Shown here: positions 26,782-36,068 of the stretch, piece by piece | How positions within the stretch are numbered: the first letter of the stretch is position 1 | How the letters are laid out: every line of letters starts with the position of its first letter | DNA from: Acinetobacter sp. A2 | Lineage (GTDB): Bacteria; Pseudomonadota; Gammaproteobacteria; Pseudomonadales; Moraxellaceae | Assembly (NCBI RefSeq): GCF_012371325.1 | Contig: NZ_JAAZQX010000007.1 | Span: 1 to 56,376, forward strand | Length of the DNA stretch: 56,376 bases | Direction: 5' to 3' | Program-made: the position numbers and the translations under genes | The notes under the pieces: model-generated | Databases searched by the model: none | Told to the model about the DNA's origin: nothing | What the model saw: the letters and a program-made list of their open reading frames with translations, nothing else

Positions 26782-27771
26782 ATGAATCTGGAGCGGGTTG
26801 ATCTTAATCTATTAATTTATCTTGATGTCTTACTTCGTGAAAAAAATGTAACACGTGCTGCAGAACAATTAGGGGTCACCCAACCTGCCATGAGTAATAT
26901 TTTACGTCGTTTACGCAATTTATTTAATGATCCCCTGCTAATTCGTTCTTCTGAAGGTATGACCCCTACCGAACGCGCGCTAGAACTACAACCGCGTATT
27001 CGTGATGCCTTGTCTGACCTTTCCATGATTCTGGAACCCCGTACCGAATTCCGCCCTTATACCTCTAATCGTGTTTTTCGGATTATGACATCCGACTATG
27101 CCGAAGCAACACTAGTACCGCGTTTGGTTAAAGCGTTACGTTCTGAAGCACCCAATGTTGTACTCGACTTTCTAACGCCTAGTGATGTGTCATACCGTGA
27201 CATGGAACAAGGCAAAGTTGATTTGGCGATTAACCGTTTTAATGAAATTCCGCAAAGTTTTCATCAGGTTTTAGTCTGGCGTGACAGCTTCTCTTGCTTA
27301 CTCAATCACAAACACCCTGCTGCCAATAATCTCAATTTAAAAAGTTATTTAGATGCTCAGCATATTTGGGTCTCTAAAACTGGTATGGGCGTTGGCTTTG
27401 GCGTAAATCCTGAAAAACAGGCTGGTTTAGGTTGGATTGACCAAGCATTAGAGCGTATTGGCCAAAAACGTAAAATTTCGGTATTTACCCGTCATTATCA
27501 AATGCCTGCTTTACTTGCCTCTAATGTCGATTTAGTTGCTACCCTGCCAACCCGAATCGCACGCTTACAAGCCAAAAGCCAAAATTTACTCATTAAAGAC
27601 CCACCATTTTATATTCCAGAATTTGAATTGAAGATGGCATGGTGTCCATTGCTACATCATCACCCTGCGCACCGCTGGTTACGTCAACTGATTTTATATG
27701 TGGCACGTCAGATGATTGAGGAAGAAAATCGTGAGTTTTTAATGAATAACTCTCAATTTTCAGCCTATTAA
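26782..27771 (+). CDS. LysR-family transcriptional regulator
   Basis: A 329-residue regulator. The winged helix-turn-helix is at residues 6-65 (LLREKNVTRAAEQLGVTQPA), and the C-terminal effector-binding domain (about 95-300) has the two-lobe periplasmic-binding-like pattern. NodD/LeuO-like features, such as the DLNLLIYLDVLL start, are visible. It is divergent from isocitrate lyase, so it may control the glyoxylate shunt; this is inferred from position only. The inducer is unknown. Confidence 0.88.
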   Translation: MNLERVDLNLLIYLDVLLREKNVTRAAEQLGVTQPAMSNILRRLRNLFNDPLLIRSSEGMTPTERALELQPRIRDALSDLSMILEPRTEFRPYTSNRVFRIMTSDYAEATLVPRLVKALRSEAPNVVLDFLTPSDVSYRDMEQGKVDLAINRFNEIPQSFHQVLVWRDSFSCLLNHKHPAANNLNLKSYLDAQHIWVSKTGMGVGFGVNPEKQAGLGWIDQALERIGQKRKISVFTRHYQMPALLASNVDLVATLPTRIARLQAKSQNLLIKDPPFYIPEFELKMAWCPLLHHHPAHRWLRQLILYVARQMIEEENREFLMNNSQFSAY

Positions 27772-27899
27772 TTAAAAATTCACTGAACTTATTATTTGTA
27801 AAAGCTTATACTCAAATGAGGAATATTTCGGTATTCCTCAGCATTTTAAAAAGATTCAAATTTGTAATAGATACAATAATATAATCCACAGGTGGATTC

Positions 27900-29228
27900 G
27901 TGAGCCTCTTCCAGAATATCGTTATTATCTTAATACTCATTGTCGGAGCTGGTTTTTTATCCCTGACCGAAATTGCACTGGCAGGTGCGCGTAAAGTTAA
28001 ATTAAAAATTTTAGCCGAATCTGGCGATGAACGTGCCCAAAAAGTATTAGACCTACAAGAAAACTCGGCTGACTTTTTTGCGGCCTCTCAAATTGGCTTA
28101 AATGCTGTTGCAATTTTAGGTGGTATTTTAGGTGAAGGTGCATTTCGTCCTTATTTCTACAACCTAGTCATGCGCTTTTATCAAGGGCCTTGGGCAGAAA
28201 CCATCAGTTTTGCACTTTCTTTTACCTTGGTCACGTCACTGTTTATTTTATTTGCCGACCTGATGCCTAAACGCTTGGCCATGATTGCCCCTGAAAAAAT
28301 TGCAGTGGCGGTTATTAACCCCATTCAGATTTTTATTCGGGTCTGTAAACCTTTGGCATGGATGATCAATGCCATTGCCAATGTGCTGTTCCGTTTATTT
28401 AAAGTCAACACCACCCGTGAAGATAACATTACTTTTGATGATATTTCTGCGGTGATGGATGCAGGTGCGCAGGCTGGTGTTTTGCAGAAGCAAGAGCATC
28501 ACTTTATTGAAAACGTGTTTGAACTAGAAGAGCGTAACGTGCCTTCAAGTATGACCACACGTGAAAATGTGGTGTTTTTTACCTTAAAGGAATCGGAAGC
28601 CAGTATTCGACAAAAACTTGCAGAGTACCCCTATTCCAAATTTTTGGTGTGCAGTGAAAATATTGATGACGTGATTGGTTATGTGGATGCCAAAGACATT
28701 TTAGTCAGAATTCTAAACAATCAATCTTTACTACAACTGAATGAAAGCACCATCCGTAATGTTTTGACCATTCCAGATACCCTCACGCTTTCTGAATTAC
28801 TCGATCGTTTCCGCTCTACCAAAGAAAAATTTGCGGTGGTGATTAACGAGTATGCCTTGGTTGTCGGTGTGATTACCCTGTCGGATATTATGATTACCGT
28901 AATGGGCGATTGGGTGACACCCATTGAAGAAGACCAGCAAATTATTAAACGTGACAATAACTCATGGTTGATTGATGGCAGCACCCCAATTGAAGACATT
29001 AAACATGCGCTGCAAATTGATGAAATGCCCGATGATGAAAATTATGAAACTATTGCAGGTTTTATGATGTATAAATTGCGAAAAATTCCACGACCTGCAG
29101 ATTCTGTATTATTTGATGGTTATAAATTTGAAGTGGTCGATGTCGATCATTTTAAAATTGACCAACTCTTGGTAACGCGCATTGTAGAACCTTTGGACAA
29201 CGCAAATGCTGTAGCAACAGAAGAATAA
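27900..29228 (+). CDS. CorC/HlyC-family membrane protein (DUF21-CBS-CorC)
   Basis: A 442-residue inner-membrane protein. The order is a CNNM/DUF21 membrane domain (about 1-190, four helices), a CBS pair (about 215-335, with VLTIPDTLTLSELLDRF and LVVGVITLSDIM) and a C-terminal CorC_HlyC domain. The family is implicated in magnesium or other divalent cation efflux; the old name hemolysin is misleading. The start is a GTG at 27900 with AGGTGG 4 nt upstream. Single gene, followed by a strong terminator. Confidence 0.88.
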   Translation: MSLFQNIVIILILIVGAGFLSLTEIALAGARKVKLKILAESGDERAQKVLDLQENSADFFAASQIGLNAVAILGGILGEGAFRPYFYNLVMRFYQGPWAETISFALSFTLVTSLFILFADLMPKRLAMIAPEKIAVAVINPIQIFIRVCKPLAWMINAIANVLFRLFKVNTTREDNITFDDISAVMDAGAQAGVLQKQEHHFIENVFELEERNVPSSMTTRENVVFFTLKESEASIRQKLAEYPYSKFLVCSENIDDVIGYVDAKDILVRILNNQSLLQLNESTIRNVLTIPDTLTLSELLDRFRSTKEKFAVVINEYALVVGVITLSDIMITVMGDWVTPIEEDQQIIKRDNNSWLIDGSTPIEDIKHALQIDEMPDDENYETIAGFMMYKLRKIPRPADSVLFDGYKFEVVDVDHFKIDQLLVTRIVEPLDNANAVATEE

Positions 29229-29250
29229 CTATGTGCTAAACACGACAATA

Positions 29251-29288
29251 AAAAAGCACCACATCGTAAATGATATAGTGCTTTTTTA
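29251..29288. terminator. bidirectional terminator
   Basis: AAAAAAGCAC (29251-29260) pairs with GTGCTTTTTT (29279-29288), and ATC/GAT can pair within the loop. It lies between two converging genes. Confidence 0.85.
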
Positions 29289-29306
29289 TTGGGAACGATC
29301 TAAATA

Positions 29307-29813
29307 TTAGTATTGCTTAATCAATTCATCCAATACCGCATGATAATGAATTGCAATATCTTCAGCTAAGATTTTATAAACATTATCAAATTGCACCATC
29401 GGCCAGCCTTCTTTCCAGAATGGGAAAATATTGTGCAAATCATGGGTAACCGTTGCATCTTCACGCACAATTGCCTGTGCGATCTGTGCCAAGACTTGTG
29501 CTGTTTCAGCACCATCAATGGCTAAATAATCTATGCCACGTACTTTCAAAATACGTACACGGTCTTTTTTATAACGAATTTTTTTGGCTTGTGCATCGTT
29601 CAGTTGTAAAGCCAAACTAACCGCTTCAACAAACTTGCTTTCGAAAGACTGATTCAGTGCCACCAACGCAGCTTTATGCGCTTCCTGACGACCTGCTTTC
29701 CCACCATTACGGATAATCTCTTTTGCCTCTGTATCCAATTCATCACTTTTCATGGATTGTAAAATGTCGAGTATTTCGATATCACTTAATGATTCAGGAG
29801 ATTGGTCAATCAT
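29307..29813 (-). CDS. hypothetical soluble protein
   Basis: A 168-residue protein I do not recognise. It has no signal peptide or membrane segment. It is rich in helix-forming Ala, Glu and Lys in the first 80 residues, followed by a mixed section with a hydrophobic FPFWKEGWPMVQF. The ATG at 29813 has AAGGA 6 nt upstream, which supports a real gene, as does normal codon use. It is separated by 170 bases from the WYL regulator upstream on the same strand. Confidence 0.7.
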   Translation of the reverse strand: MIDQSPESLSDIEILDILQSMKSDELDTEAKEIIRNGGKAGRQEAHKAALVALNQSFESKFVEAVSLALQLNDAQAKKIRYKKDRVRILKVRGIDYLAIDGAETAQVLAQIAQAIVREDATVTHDLHNIFPFWKEGWPMVQFDNVYKILAEDIAIHYHAVLDELIKQY

Positions 29814-29984
29814 GTACTGTCCTTAGACAAAAGAGCAAAACGCTATTTTCGCACAATTTCAGCGAAAGCTCGACAGATTCCGCTGTAATAATTTTACTGC
29901 GATAACAGTAAAGTAAAAGTACATCGAACAGATCAGCAGTAATCTTAACGCCTTACAGTCATTGCTCATCTAAAAAACCTGAGA

Positions 29985-30881
29985 TCAACAAATATAATGA
30001 CTCAAGCCTTTGAGCAAATTCTCTTGTAAATGTGCCGGTTCAACAATTTTTAGATGTGGAATCCAATACCTCACCAAAGGATATAGCTGCATTTCATGGC
30101 GGATTTGGCATGAAATGAGCAGCTCACCACACGGTTTTTCTTGAAGAATTTGTTGTTCTGGAAACAGTCGCCGCTGTTTAAAATACAAAGCAACTTCTGC
30201 ATCTACCGATAAACGGATTTCCTGTTTGTCATGCCCAAACCAAATGCCCTCTTCATCTTCCAACTGCTGCAAAATTTCAGTCTGATGCTCAAAGTCTTGG
30301 GCGATATGCGTATGATCAACCTGTTCAATACGGCTTAAACGGTAGACCCTTAAAGTGTCTTGATCAACTGCAGCCAAATACCAATTGCCGTGATGATGGA
30401 TTAAACGATATGGCAACACTTCTCTTAAGCTACCTTTATAGGCAAATGCAACCGATTTCTTTTGCTGGATAGCTTGCGTCAAAACCTTAAAATGTTCTGC
30501 GTATTGAGTGGTGTCTTCATAATGATAACCTTTGGCTGAAAACACCAAGTTTGCCCGATGATCCATTAACTCCCTTAAAAACGAGATGTCCAAAGAAGGA
30601 TATAAATCACTGATGCCCGACAACTGAGCAAAGTTCTGAATATCCTGTAATTTAAAACGGCCTAAATAAGATGAATCTAAATAATAACGCTTGCTGCGCT
30701 GGTCTTGCAGCAGAGGCAAATATGCATTCAAACGGTCAAAATCACGCTCGATGGTTCGGGTACTGACCTGAAACTCTTCTGCCAACTCCTTGACACTTAA
30801 TTGATGTCCTACATTTAATTTGGTTAAAATATTGGCAAGTCGATCTGCCAAACGCTCATGTGTTGAACTCACACATTTCAT
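29985..30881 (-). CDS. WYL-domain transcriptional regulator
   Basis: A 298-residue protein with an N-terminal DeoR-type helix-turn-helix (VKELAEEFQVSTRTIERDFDRL, about residues 27-48) and a C-terminal WYL domain (about 135-200, with YRLIHHHGNWYLAAVD and VYRLSRIEQV). WYL proteins bind single-stranded nucleic acid or small ligands and regulate diverse genes, including phage defence and DNA repair. No defence or repair genes are nearby, so no target can be assigned. AGGGT lies about 5 nt upstream of the ATG. Confidence 0.87.
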   Translation of the reverse strand: MKCVSSTHERLADRLANILTKLNVGHQLSVKELAEEFQVSTRTIERDFDRLNAYLPLLQDQRSKRYYLDSSYLGRFKLQDIQNFAQLSGISDLYPSLDISFLRELMDHRANLVFSAKGYHYEDTTQYAEHFKVLTQAIQQKKSVAFAYKGSLREVLPYRLIHHHGNWYLAAVDQDTLRVYRLSRIEQVDHTHIAQDFEHQTEILQQLEDEEGIWFGHDKQEIRLSVDAEVALYFKQRRLFPEQQILQEKPCGELLISCQIRHEMQLYPLVRYWIPHLKIVEPAHLQENLLKGLSHYIC

Positions 30882-31047
30882 AACACCCTCTTTGTGCTTT
30901 TTTCTATAGCACTGTTTTTTATCACTATAACCGTATTAAAAATAATAAAGACTTTAATTTAAAATGAAAATTCAACTAAATATATAGATTAAAACGACCT
31001 CGTATTTTTAGCACCAATGAATAAAGACTGCCAATTTCTGTGAAAAT

Positions 31048-31230
31048 TTAATATGAATTATCACGCTTATCAGCATCTAAACGTGCGTTATAACGCTCTA
31101 AATGTAGCATTGCACTATACACGCGATGTAAATCTCCTAAATTGATTTTCTTGCGAATAATGCTTTTGTGCAACCGTTTCAAAGCAGCAAAACTATGCTG
31201 AGTACTGTAAAAAGAAGGTAGAATTTTCAT
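31048..31230 (-). CDS. small basic protein of unknown function
   Basis: A 60-residue protein rich in Lys, Arg, His and Leu, with predicted helix through KRLHKSIIRKKINLGDLHRVYSAMLHLERYNARL and no membrane segment. AGAGGG is 8 nt upstream of the ATG, the main reason to believe it. The gene stands alone between the WYL regulator and the oxidoreductase gene. A 15-bp inverted repeat CGACA-N5-TGTCG at 31316-31330 lies upstream and may be its operator. Family not recognised. Confidence 0.55.
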   Translation of the reverse strand: MKILPSFYSTQHSFAALKRLHKSIIRKKINLGDLHRVYSAMLHLERYNARLDADKRDNSY

Positions 31231-31440
31231 GATGTTGGCCCTCTGTTGTGCAATGTTAGGATGGTATGTTTTTAATCTTTATTTGTTTGGTTGGAATTAA
31301 TATACATCGCATTTTCGACAGGTTGTGTCGGATGGTTCACCATTATTTTACTTTTTGGTAAATCTTAGAAAAATAGTATTAAATTTAGAAGAATCATAAT
31401 GTAATTTTTATTGAAAAATCGTATCTAAATTTGTACGCAT

Positions 31441-31469
31441 AAAAAAACTGACCCATGGTCAGTTTTTTT
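31441..31469. terminator. terminator of the quinone oxidoreductase gene
   Basis: ACTGACC (31447-31453) and GGTCAGT (31457-31463) flank CAT, with runs of seven A and six T outside. It ends the leftward gene that stops at 31489. Confidence 0.87.
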
Positions 31470-31488
31470 GAATGATGTACGAAAAGCC

Positions 31489-32481
31489 TTAAAGTACTTC
31501 TACAACAACCTTACCCACATGGTCACCTGTGTCCATTTCTGCATGGGCTTGCTGAATTTGATCAAACTTAAATGTTTTGTAGATCATTGGTAAGCATTCA
31601 CCTTTTTCCAATAAAGGCCATACCGTCTCTTGTAAGCCTTTGGTGATTTCTGCTTTTTCTGCCGTGTTGCGCGCACGCATGGTTGAGCCTGTAATGGTCA
31701 AACGTTTCATCATAATTTGACCCAGCTTAACCTCTTTGGCTTTTGCACCACCTAAAAATGCGATATAGACCAAGCGGCCATCACGACGTAATAAGTTTAA
31801 ATTACGCTCTAAATACGGCGCACCGACAATATCTAAAATAATATCAACCCCAGCATTGTCTGTAGCAGCCTGAATTTCTTGCTCAAAGTCCTGAGTTTTA
31901 TAGTTAATTGCTGTAGTGAGGTGTGAAATTGCCTGTACTTTTTCATCTGAACCCACTGTCGCAAAGGTTTTCAAACCGAGAGCATTACACAGCATTAATG
32001 CTGTTGTACCAATGCCACTGGTGCCACCATGAATAAGTGCTGTTTCGCCAGCTTTGGCTTTGCCCATTTGGAATACATTTGCCCACACAGTAAAAAATGT
32101 TTCAGGAATCGCTGCAGCCTGCACAAAACTCACGCCTGCAGGAATAGTCAAAGTTTGGCTTTCTGGTACTACACAATATTCTGCATAGCCGCCACCATTG
32201 GTTAAGCCACAAACACGATCACCCACTTTAAACTGGCTGACCTCTGCCCCTACAGCAACTACTTCACCTGCAACTTCCAAACCTGGAACAGGAGTTACTC
32301 CTTTCGGCATTGGGTACAACCCCTGACGCTGTAAAATATCTGGTCGATTCAAACCAAAAGCATGAACTTTCACTAAAACTTCATTGGCTTGCGCTGCTGG
32401 AATTGCCACGGTTTCATAGGCCAGTTTTTCTGGCCCACCTGGTTCTGTAATAATAATTTGCTGCATTGTGCTTGCGGTCAT
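31489..32481 (-). CDS. zinc-independent NAD(P)H:quinone oxidoreductase
   Basis: A 330-residue cytosolic medium-chain dehydrogenase/reductase of the QOR (TIGR02824-like) group. The GroES-like N-terminal half (GLNRPDILQRQGLYP, VPGLEVAGEV) is followed by the Rossmann motif HGGTSGIGTTA near residue 149. Zinc-ligand cysteines are absent, so it is a reductase of quinones or enones rather than an alcohol dehydrogenase. AGGGA before the ATG at 32481 supports this start. Divergent from the thioredoxin-like gene. Confidence 0.9.
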   Translation of the reverse strand: MTASTMQQIIITEPGGPEKLAYETVAIPAAQANEVLVKVHAFGLNRPDILQRQGLYPMPKGVTPVPGLEVAGEVVAVGAEVSQFKVGDRVCGLTNGGGYAEYCVVPESQTLTIPAGVSFVQAAAIPETFFTVWANVFQMGKAKAGETALIHGGTSGIGTTALMLCNALGLKTFATVGSDEKVQAISHLTTAINYKTQDFEQEIQAATDNAGVDIILDIVGAPYLERNLNLLRRDGRLVYIAFLGGAKAKEVKLGQIMMKRLTITGSTMRARNTAEKAEITKGLQETVWPLLEKGECLPMIYKTFKFDQIQQAHAEMDTGDHVGKVVVEVL

Positions 32482-32616
32482 GACAAATCCCTGCTTGATT
32501 AATTGTTAAATGAATTCTGACTATTTGAACATAAAACAGTAATGCATTAAAACCCAGATCAACTTAGGTATAATTCAAATCACATGGTGTTTTCACTCAT
32601 GAATAAAGGGTATGCA

Positions 32617-32943
32617 ATGTCAGAAATTGTAGAATATAACGAAAATAATTACCGTGAATTTGAATACGAAATTGGCTTAGCGGTGATTCGTTTTTATGCA
32701 CCTTGGTGTACGCCCTGCGTGCAGAATGCACCGTTTTTTATACAGCTTGCTCAGCAGTTCGATGCCTCAGTAAAATTTGGCAAAGTGAATGTAGATTTAT
32801 CTTCCATTCTGACCTTACGCTATCAAGTCCTTGGTTTGCCTACTACGCTTATATTTCAAGATGGTCAAATTGTAGAGCGATTGTCTGGCAATATTTCCAA
32901 TGCACAATTACAACAAAAAATTCAGGCTTATCTATCTGCCTAA
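32617..32943 (+). CDS. thioredoxin-like protein
   Basis: A 108-residue thioredoxin-fold protein with WCTPC as the active site instead of the classical WCGPC, and a cis-proline segment LGLPTTLIF. No signal peptide, so it is cytosolic. The ATG at 32617 is preferred (AAAGGG 6 nt upstream); two earlier in-frame ATGs at 32584 and 32599 give a non-conserved extension. It is distinct from the main trxA; a role in oxidative stress is likely but unproven. The terminator for the convergent gene overlaps its stop. Confidence 0.82.
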   Translation: MSEIVEYNENNYREFEYEIGLAVIRFYAPWCTPCVQNAPFFIQLAQQFDASVKFGKVNVDLSSILTLRYQVLGLPTTLIFQDGQIVERLSGNISNAQLQQKIQAYLSA

Positions 32944-32977
32944 AAAAGTGACCAGCGACAACATCCGTTAAGGTCAC
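32942..32977 (-). terminator. terminator of the diguanylate cyclase gene
   Basis: GTGACC (32948-32953) pairs with GGTCAC (32972-32977). On the minus strand six Us follow (32942-32947). It starts at the stop codon of the convergent thioredoxin-like gene. Confidence 0.75.
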
Positions 32978-32984
32978 GCTTAAA

Positions 32985-34841
32985 TTAAGATTGAACCACC
33001 ACTTGATCACGCCCTGCATGTTTGGCCTGATACAAATGCACATCTGCAGTTTTCATTAAATCATCCACATGACTGTAGCTATACTCACGCGTCATCCATG
33101 CAACGCCTATACTTAAAGTCACGTATTGTTTGTGATCTTCTCTTGCGACATGCTCAAACTGTGCATCTCTTACCGCCTGCAACACGTTTTGCATCAACTG
33201 CCCAATCACATGCTGCGGAATATCATGCAGCAAAATGGCAAATTCCTCGCCACCATAACGGGCGACATAAGCGCTTTTAGGTAAGGTCGCATGTAACACC
33301 TTGACCAAATTTTGCAAAATTTGATCACCTTTTAAGTGCCCATAATGGTCATTGTATTTTTTAAAATAATCGACATCCAACATGGCAAACACCAAAATAT
33401 GCCGTTTGCCCTGTAGCGTTTCTACATACAAACGCTGGATTTCTTCATTTAATGCACGGCGGTTATAAGCGCCTGTAAGTGCATCAATTTTAACCTGCAT
33501 CTCTAGCTTTTCATTTAAGTTGCTTAATTGCTGGGTACGTTCCTGCACTTTAGAATCCAAAGAACTGTTGAGATTAATCAACTTCTGGTTAAGTCGCTCA
33601 ATATGTAAATTGTGATAGGCATAGTTACGTGCCTGCTGAAACATAATCAACAACGCATACACACTGGTGGAAATAAAAGATAAGTGTATGGAATCGACAA
33701 GATTCAATACCAATAAAAAGTCATGAATAAACGTGGCACACAGTATAATGACCGCCCAAAAGTTGATTGCAGAATAGCTCTCTCCCAAACGAATAGTTTG
33801 ATAAAACCCATACGCAAAATTGGCCAAGACGACGATAAAGAAAAAGGCGCTATAAAACGCAAGTTGCTGAAAAATGCTAGGCTCAGCCCATACCGTCACA
33901 CCAATATTAAAACTGAGCAGCAACATTGCCGCACTATAAATCCAGCGGTTTAAATAATGCGTGCTGAGTAAAAACATATAACTCAGAAAGAATAAAATCG
34001 CAAAAAAGCTAAATAAGTATTCGAGTCTTAGCCCCCATGACCAGCTTAAATTCAGGAAAGTGGTATAAGCATAAGGGGCAGAAAATAAGTTATGGAGTGC
34101 CAGAAAAACGATAAACAGACCAAGAATAAAGATATGTTTGTTCTTTCCTCCCTGTGCTTGGCTAAAGGCTGAGAACATTAAAGTAAACACACCGATACCA
34201 AGTACTGCGCCACAAATCATGGCAATACTCATCATCAAACGCTGAAATTGCTGGTTGATGACACGACTAACACCAATTTTCATTGGGTTTTTTAAGCCAC
34301 CTTGTAAGCCCTGAAAACTGGAGGCTTGGATGGTTAACGTAAAATATTCACTTTCAGGCACAAAATAAGCAATTCGTGGTGCATTTTCTGTTTGGTGGGT
34401 GGCAGCATCTGCCCCCACCGTGCCAACCCGCACCAAACCATCACCATTTAAAAATACTCGATACGCGCCATATTGGTTAGGAATCCAAATTGCAATCCGT
34501 TTACCTAAAAATTCTTTAGGAATTTGAAAATGCCCAATGAAAGTGCCATAGGTATTGCTATTGCCCGTCAAATCTTCAAATGATGCTGGCAATTCCACCG
34601 TCTGTGCAGACAAGACTGCGCTAGGTTCTTGAAGGAGTTGTTGTGGATAGAACAGCCATTTACCTTCTAAAAAGCTGGGATGGTCTTCTGTGAACTGAAT
34701 ATGATTGAGTAGTTTTTGATGTAAATAGTAAGATTCAGGTGCGGATTCATACTGCGCCCAAACATGATGTGTTGTAAGCGTACTACATAGCAACAGCAAA
34801 CATATAAACGCACAAGTGCGCCACATCTGAATTAAGGCCAA
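32985..34841 (-). CDS. membrane diguanylate cyclase with 7TMR-DISM sensor
   Basis: A 618-residue inner-membrane enzyme making cyclic di-GMP from 2 GTP. It has a signal peptide (residues 1-30), a periplasmic jelly-roll 7TMR-DISMED2-like domain (about 35-195), seven membrane helices (about 205-400), a coiled coil, then a GGDEF domain with GGEEF at 530-534. The allosteric RxxD inhibitory site nine residues before it is absent (PKSA), so product inhibition is unlikely by that route. The start is a TTG at 34841 (AGGA upstream); an ATG 5 codons later is possible. The ligand sensed is unknown. Confidence 0.9.
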   Translation of the reverse strand: MALIQMWRTCAFICLLLLCSTLTTHHVWAQYESAPESYYLHQKLLNHIQFTEDHPSFLEGKWLFYPQQLLQEPSAVLSAQTVELPASFEDLTGNSNTYGTFIGHFQIPKEFLGKRIAIWIPNQYGAYRVFLNGDGLVRVGTVGADAATHQTENAPRIAYFVPESEYFTLTIQASSFQGLQGGLKNPMKIGVSRVINQQFQRLMMSIAMICGAVLGIGVFTLMFSAFSQAQGGKNKHIFILGLFIVFLALHNLFSAPYAYTTFLNLSWSWGLRLEYLFSFFAILFFLSYMFLLSTHYLNRWIYSAAMLLLSFNIGVTVWAEPSIFQQLAFYSAFFFIVVLANFAYGFYQTIRLGESYSAINFWAVIILCATFIHDFLLVLNLVDSIHLSFISTSVYALLIMFQQARNYAYHNLHIERLNQKLINLNSSLDSKVQERTQQLSNLNEKLEMQVKIDALTGAYNRRALNEEIQRLYVETLQGKRHILVFAMLDVDYFKKYNDHYGHLKGDQILQNLVKVLHATLPKSAYVARYGGEEFAILLHDIPQHVIGQLMQNVLQAVRDAQFEHVAREDHKQYVTLSIGVAWMTREYSYSHVDDLMKTADVHLYQAKHAGRDQVVVQS

Positions 34842-34987
34842 AAAATATAGATCCTAAATATACCTGTTTTTTAATCTAATCGGTCTTGAGCTAAATTTGA
34901 AGTAAAAAATAAGTCATTCATACAATACTTTACATGCATCAGATGAATGACTTATGACCAACGATGTTCAACCAAGATCAAATAAAA

Positions 34988-35329
34988 TTATTGATCGCGT
35001 GTTTTCACATCGTAAAGTTCAATTTCAAAAATTAAATTCGAGTTAGCTGGAATAATATTGCCCATTTTGCGCTCACCATAAGCCAAATGTGCAGGTACGA
35101 TTAACTTACGTTTACCGCCAACTTTCATGCCCATAATGCCTTGATCCCAGCCTTTGATGACACGACCTGTGCCAATCACCGTTTCAAAAAAATTTCCACG
35201 GTCAAGTGATGAGTCAAACTTGGTTCCGTCTTCCAACCAACCCGTATAATGTGTGGTAATTAAAGCACCTTTAACCGCTTCTTTACCTTCACCCACCACT
35301 AAATCAATAATTTCTAATTCTGCACTCAT
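34988..35329 (-). CDS. FKBP-type peptidyl-prolyl cis-trans isomerase
   Basis: A 113-residue single-domain FKBP that speeds proline isomerisation in the cytosol. It shows HYTGWLEDGTKFDSS, VIKGWDQGIMGMKVGGKRKL, and LAYGERKMG...IPANSNLIFEIEL, which together form the whole active site. No signal peptide. The ATG at 35329 has GGAG 6 nt upstream; the frame extends 4 codons without support. Located downstream of yaeQ on the same strand. Confidence 0.93.
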   Translation of the reverse strand: MSAELEIIDLVVGEGKEAVKGALITTHYTGWLEDGTKFDSSLDRGNFFETVIGTGRVIKGWDQGIMGMKVGGKRKLIVPAHLAYGERKMGNIIPANSNLIFEIELYDVKTRDQ

Positions 35330-35443
35330 GCGGATCTCCAAATATAAATGGTCATGTAATTAACATAGACCACAAAGGATTAAATTTTAAAATCAAATGT
35401 CTGACTGATTTCCAACCAAATTACAGCAGACTATTGCAAAAGA

Positions 35444-35974
35444 TTATTGCAACTGTGTCCACTCAATCTGAGCCTGCGCCTGATCACCTATCAACGTCCA
35501 TTCACCATCCATTACATTCAGCTGTAATTGCATGGTGCGTTCGCACAGCGCTTGAATGGCTTCAGTGCTCGCTGCAGACAATTGCCAAACTTCTACATTA
35601 TTTAAACTTTTGATTTTACTGTTGCGTTTGTACCACTCATCTACCGATGAGCCATAAGCAATAATAGCCACCTGCTTACAACGTGCACTGGCTTTTTTGA
35701 CTTTGTCTTCGTCTGGGCAGCCTACTTCAATCCATTTTATCAATTGACCTGTTAAGTCTTTTTCCCACAAGGCAGGCTCATCGGTTTCAAACAAATCTTT
35801 GGTAAATTCCAAAACTTCGTCTGCATAACGGGCAAAAGCCAAAATGCGCACCATCAGGCGTTCAATGGTTTCAGAAGGATGCAATGCCATTGTTAGTTGA
35901 TAGTCACCATATTGATGCACATCCATATTGGCAATGTTCAAATCTGCTTTATAAATTGTCGCTTTTAGCGCCAT
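35444..35974 (-). CDS. yaeQ: YaeQ-family protein
   Basis: A 176-residue soluble protein of the YaeQ family, whose members have a PD-(D/E)XK nuclease-like fold of unknown substrate. The start ALKATIYKADLNIANMD, the internal FTKDLFETDEPALW, and IKWIEVGCPDEDKVKKA (the position of the nuclease-like core) match well. GGGA precedes the ATG. The first E. coli member was studied as a suppressor of rfaH loss, but the role is not settled. Confidence 0.88.
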   Translation of the reverse strand: MALKATIYKADLNIANMDVHQYGDYQLTMALHPSETIERLMVRILAFARYADEVLEFTKDLFETDEPALWEKDLTGQLIKWIEVGCPDEDKVKKASARCKQVAIIAYGSSVDEWYKRNSKIKSLNNVEVWQLSAASTEAIQALCERTMQLQLNVMDGEWTLIGDQAQAQIEWTQLQ

Positions 35975-36068
35975 TGTGCTGTTCCCAAAACCAAGTCAAA
36001 TTTGCCGCTAAGCATAATAGATTTTAGTTTTTTTTGCTGCATTGATTGCAGTTCAATCTGCACCTTAA

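Noticed and set aside
29985..30881. WYL regulator as a marker of a phage-defence system
   Set aside because: None of the neighbouring genes within 5 kb (hypothetical protein, CorC-type protein, oxidoreductase) resemble defence components.
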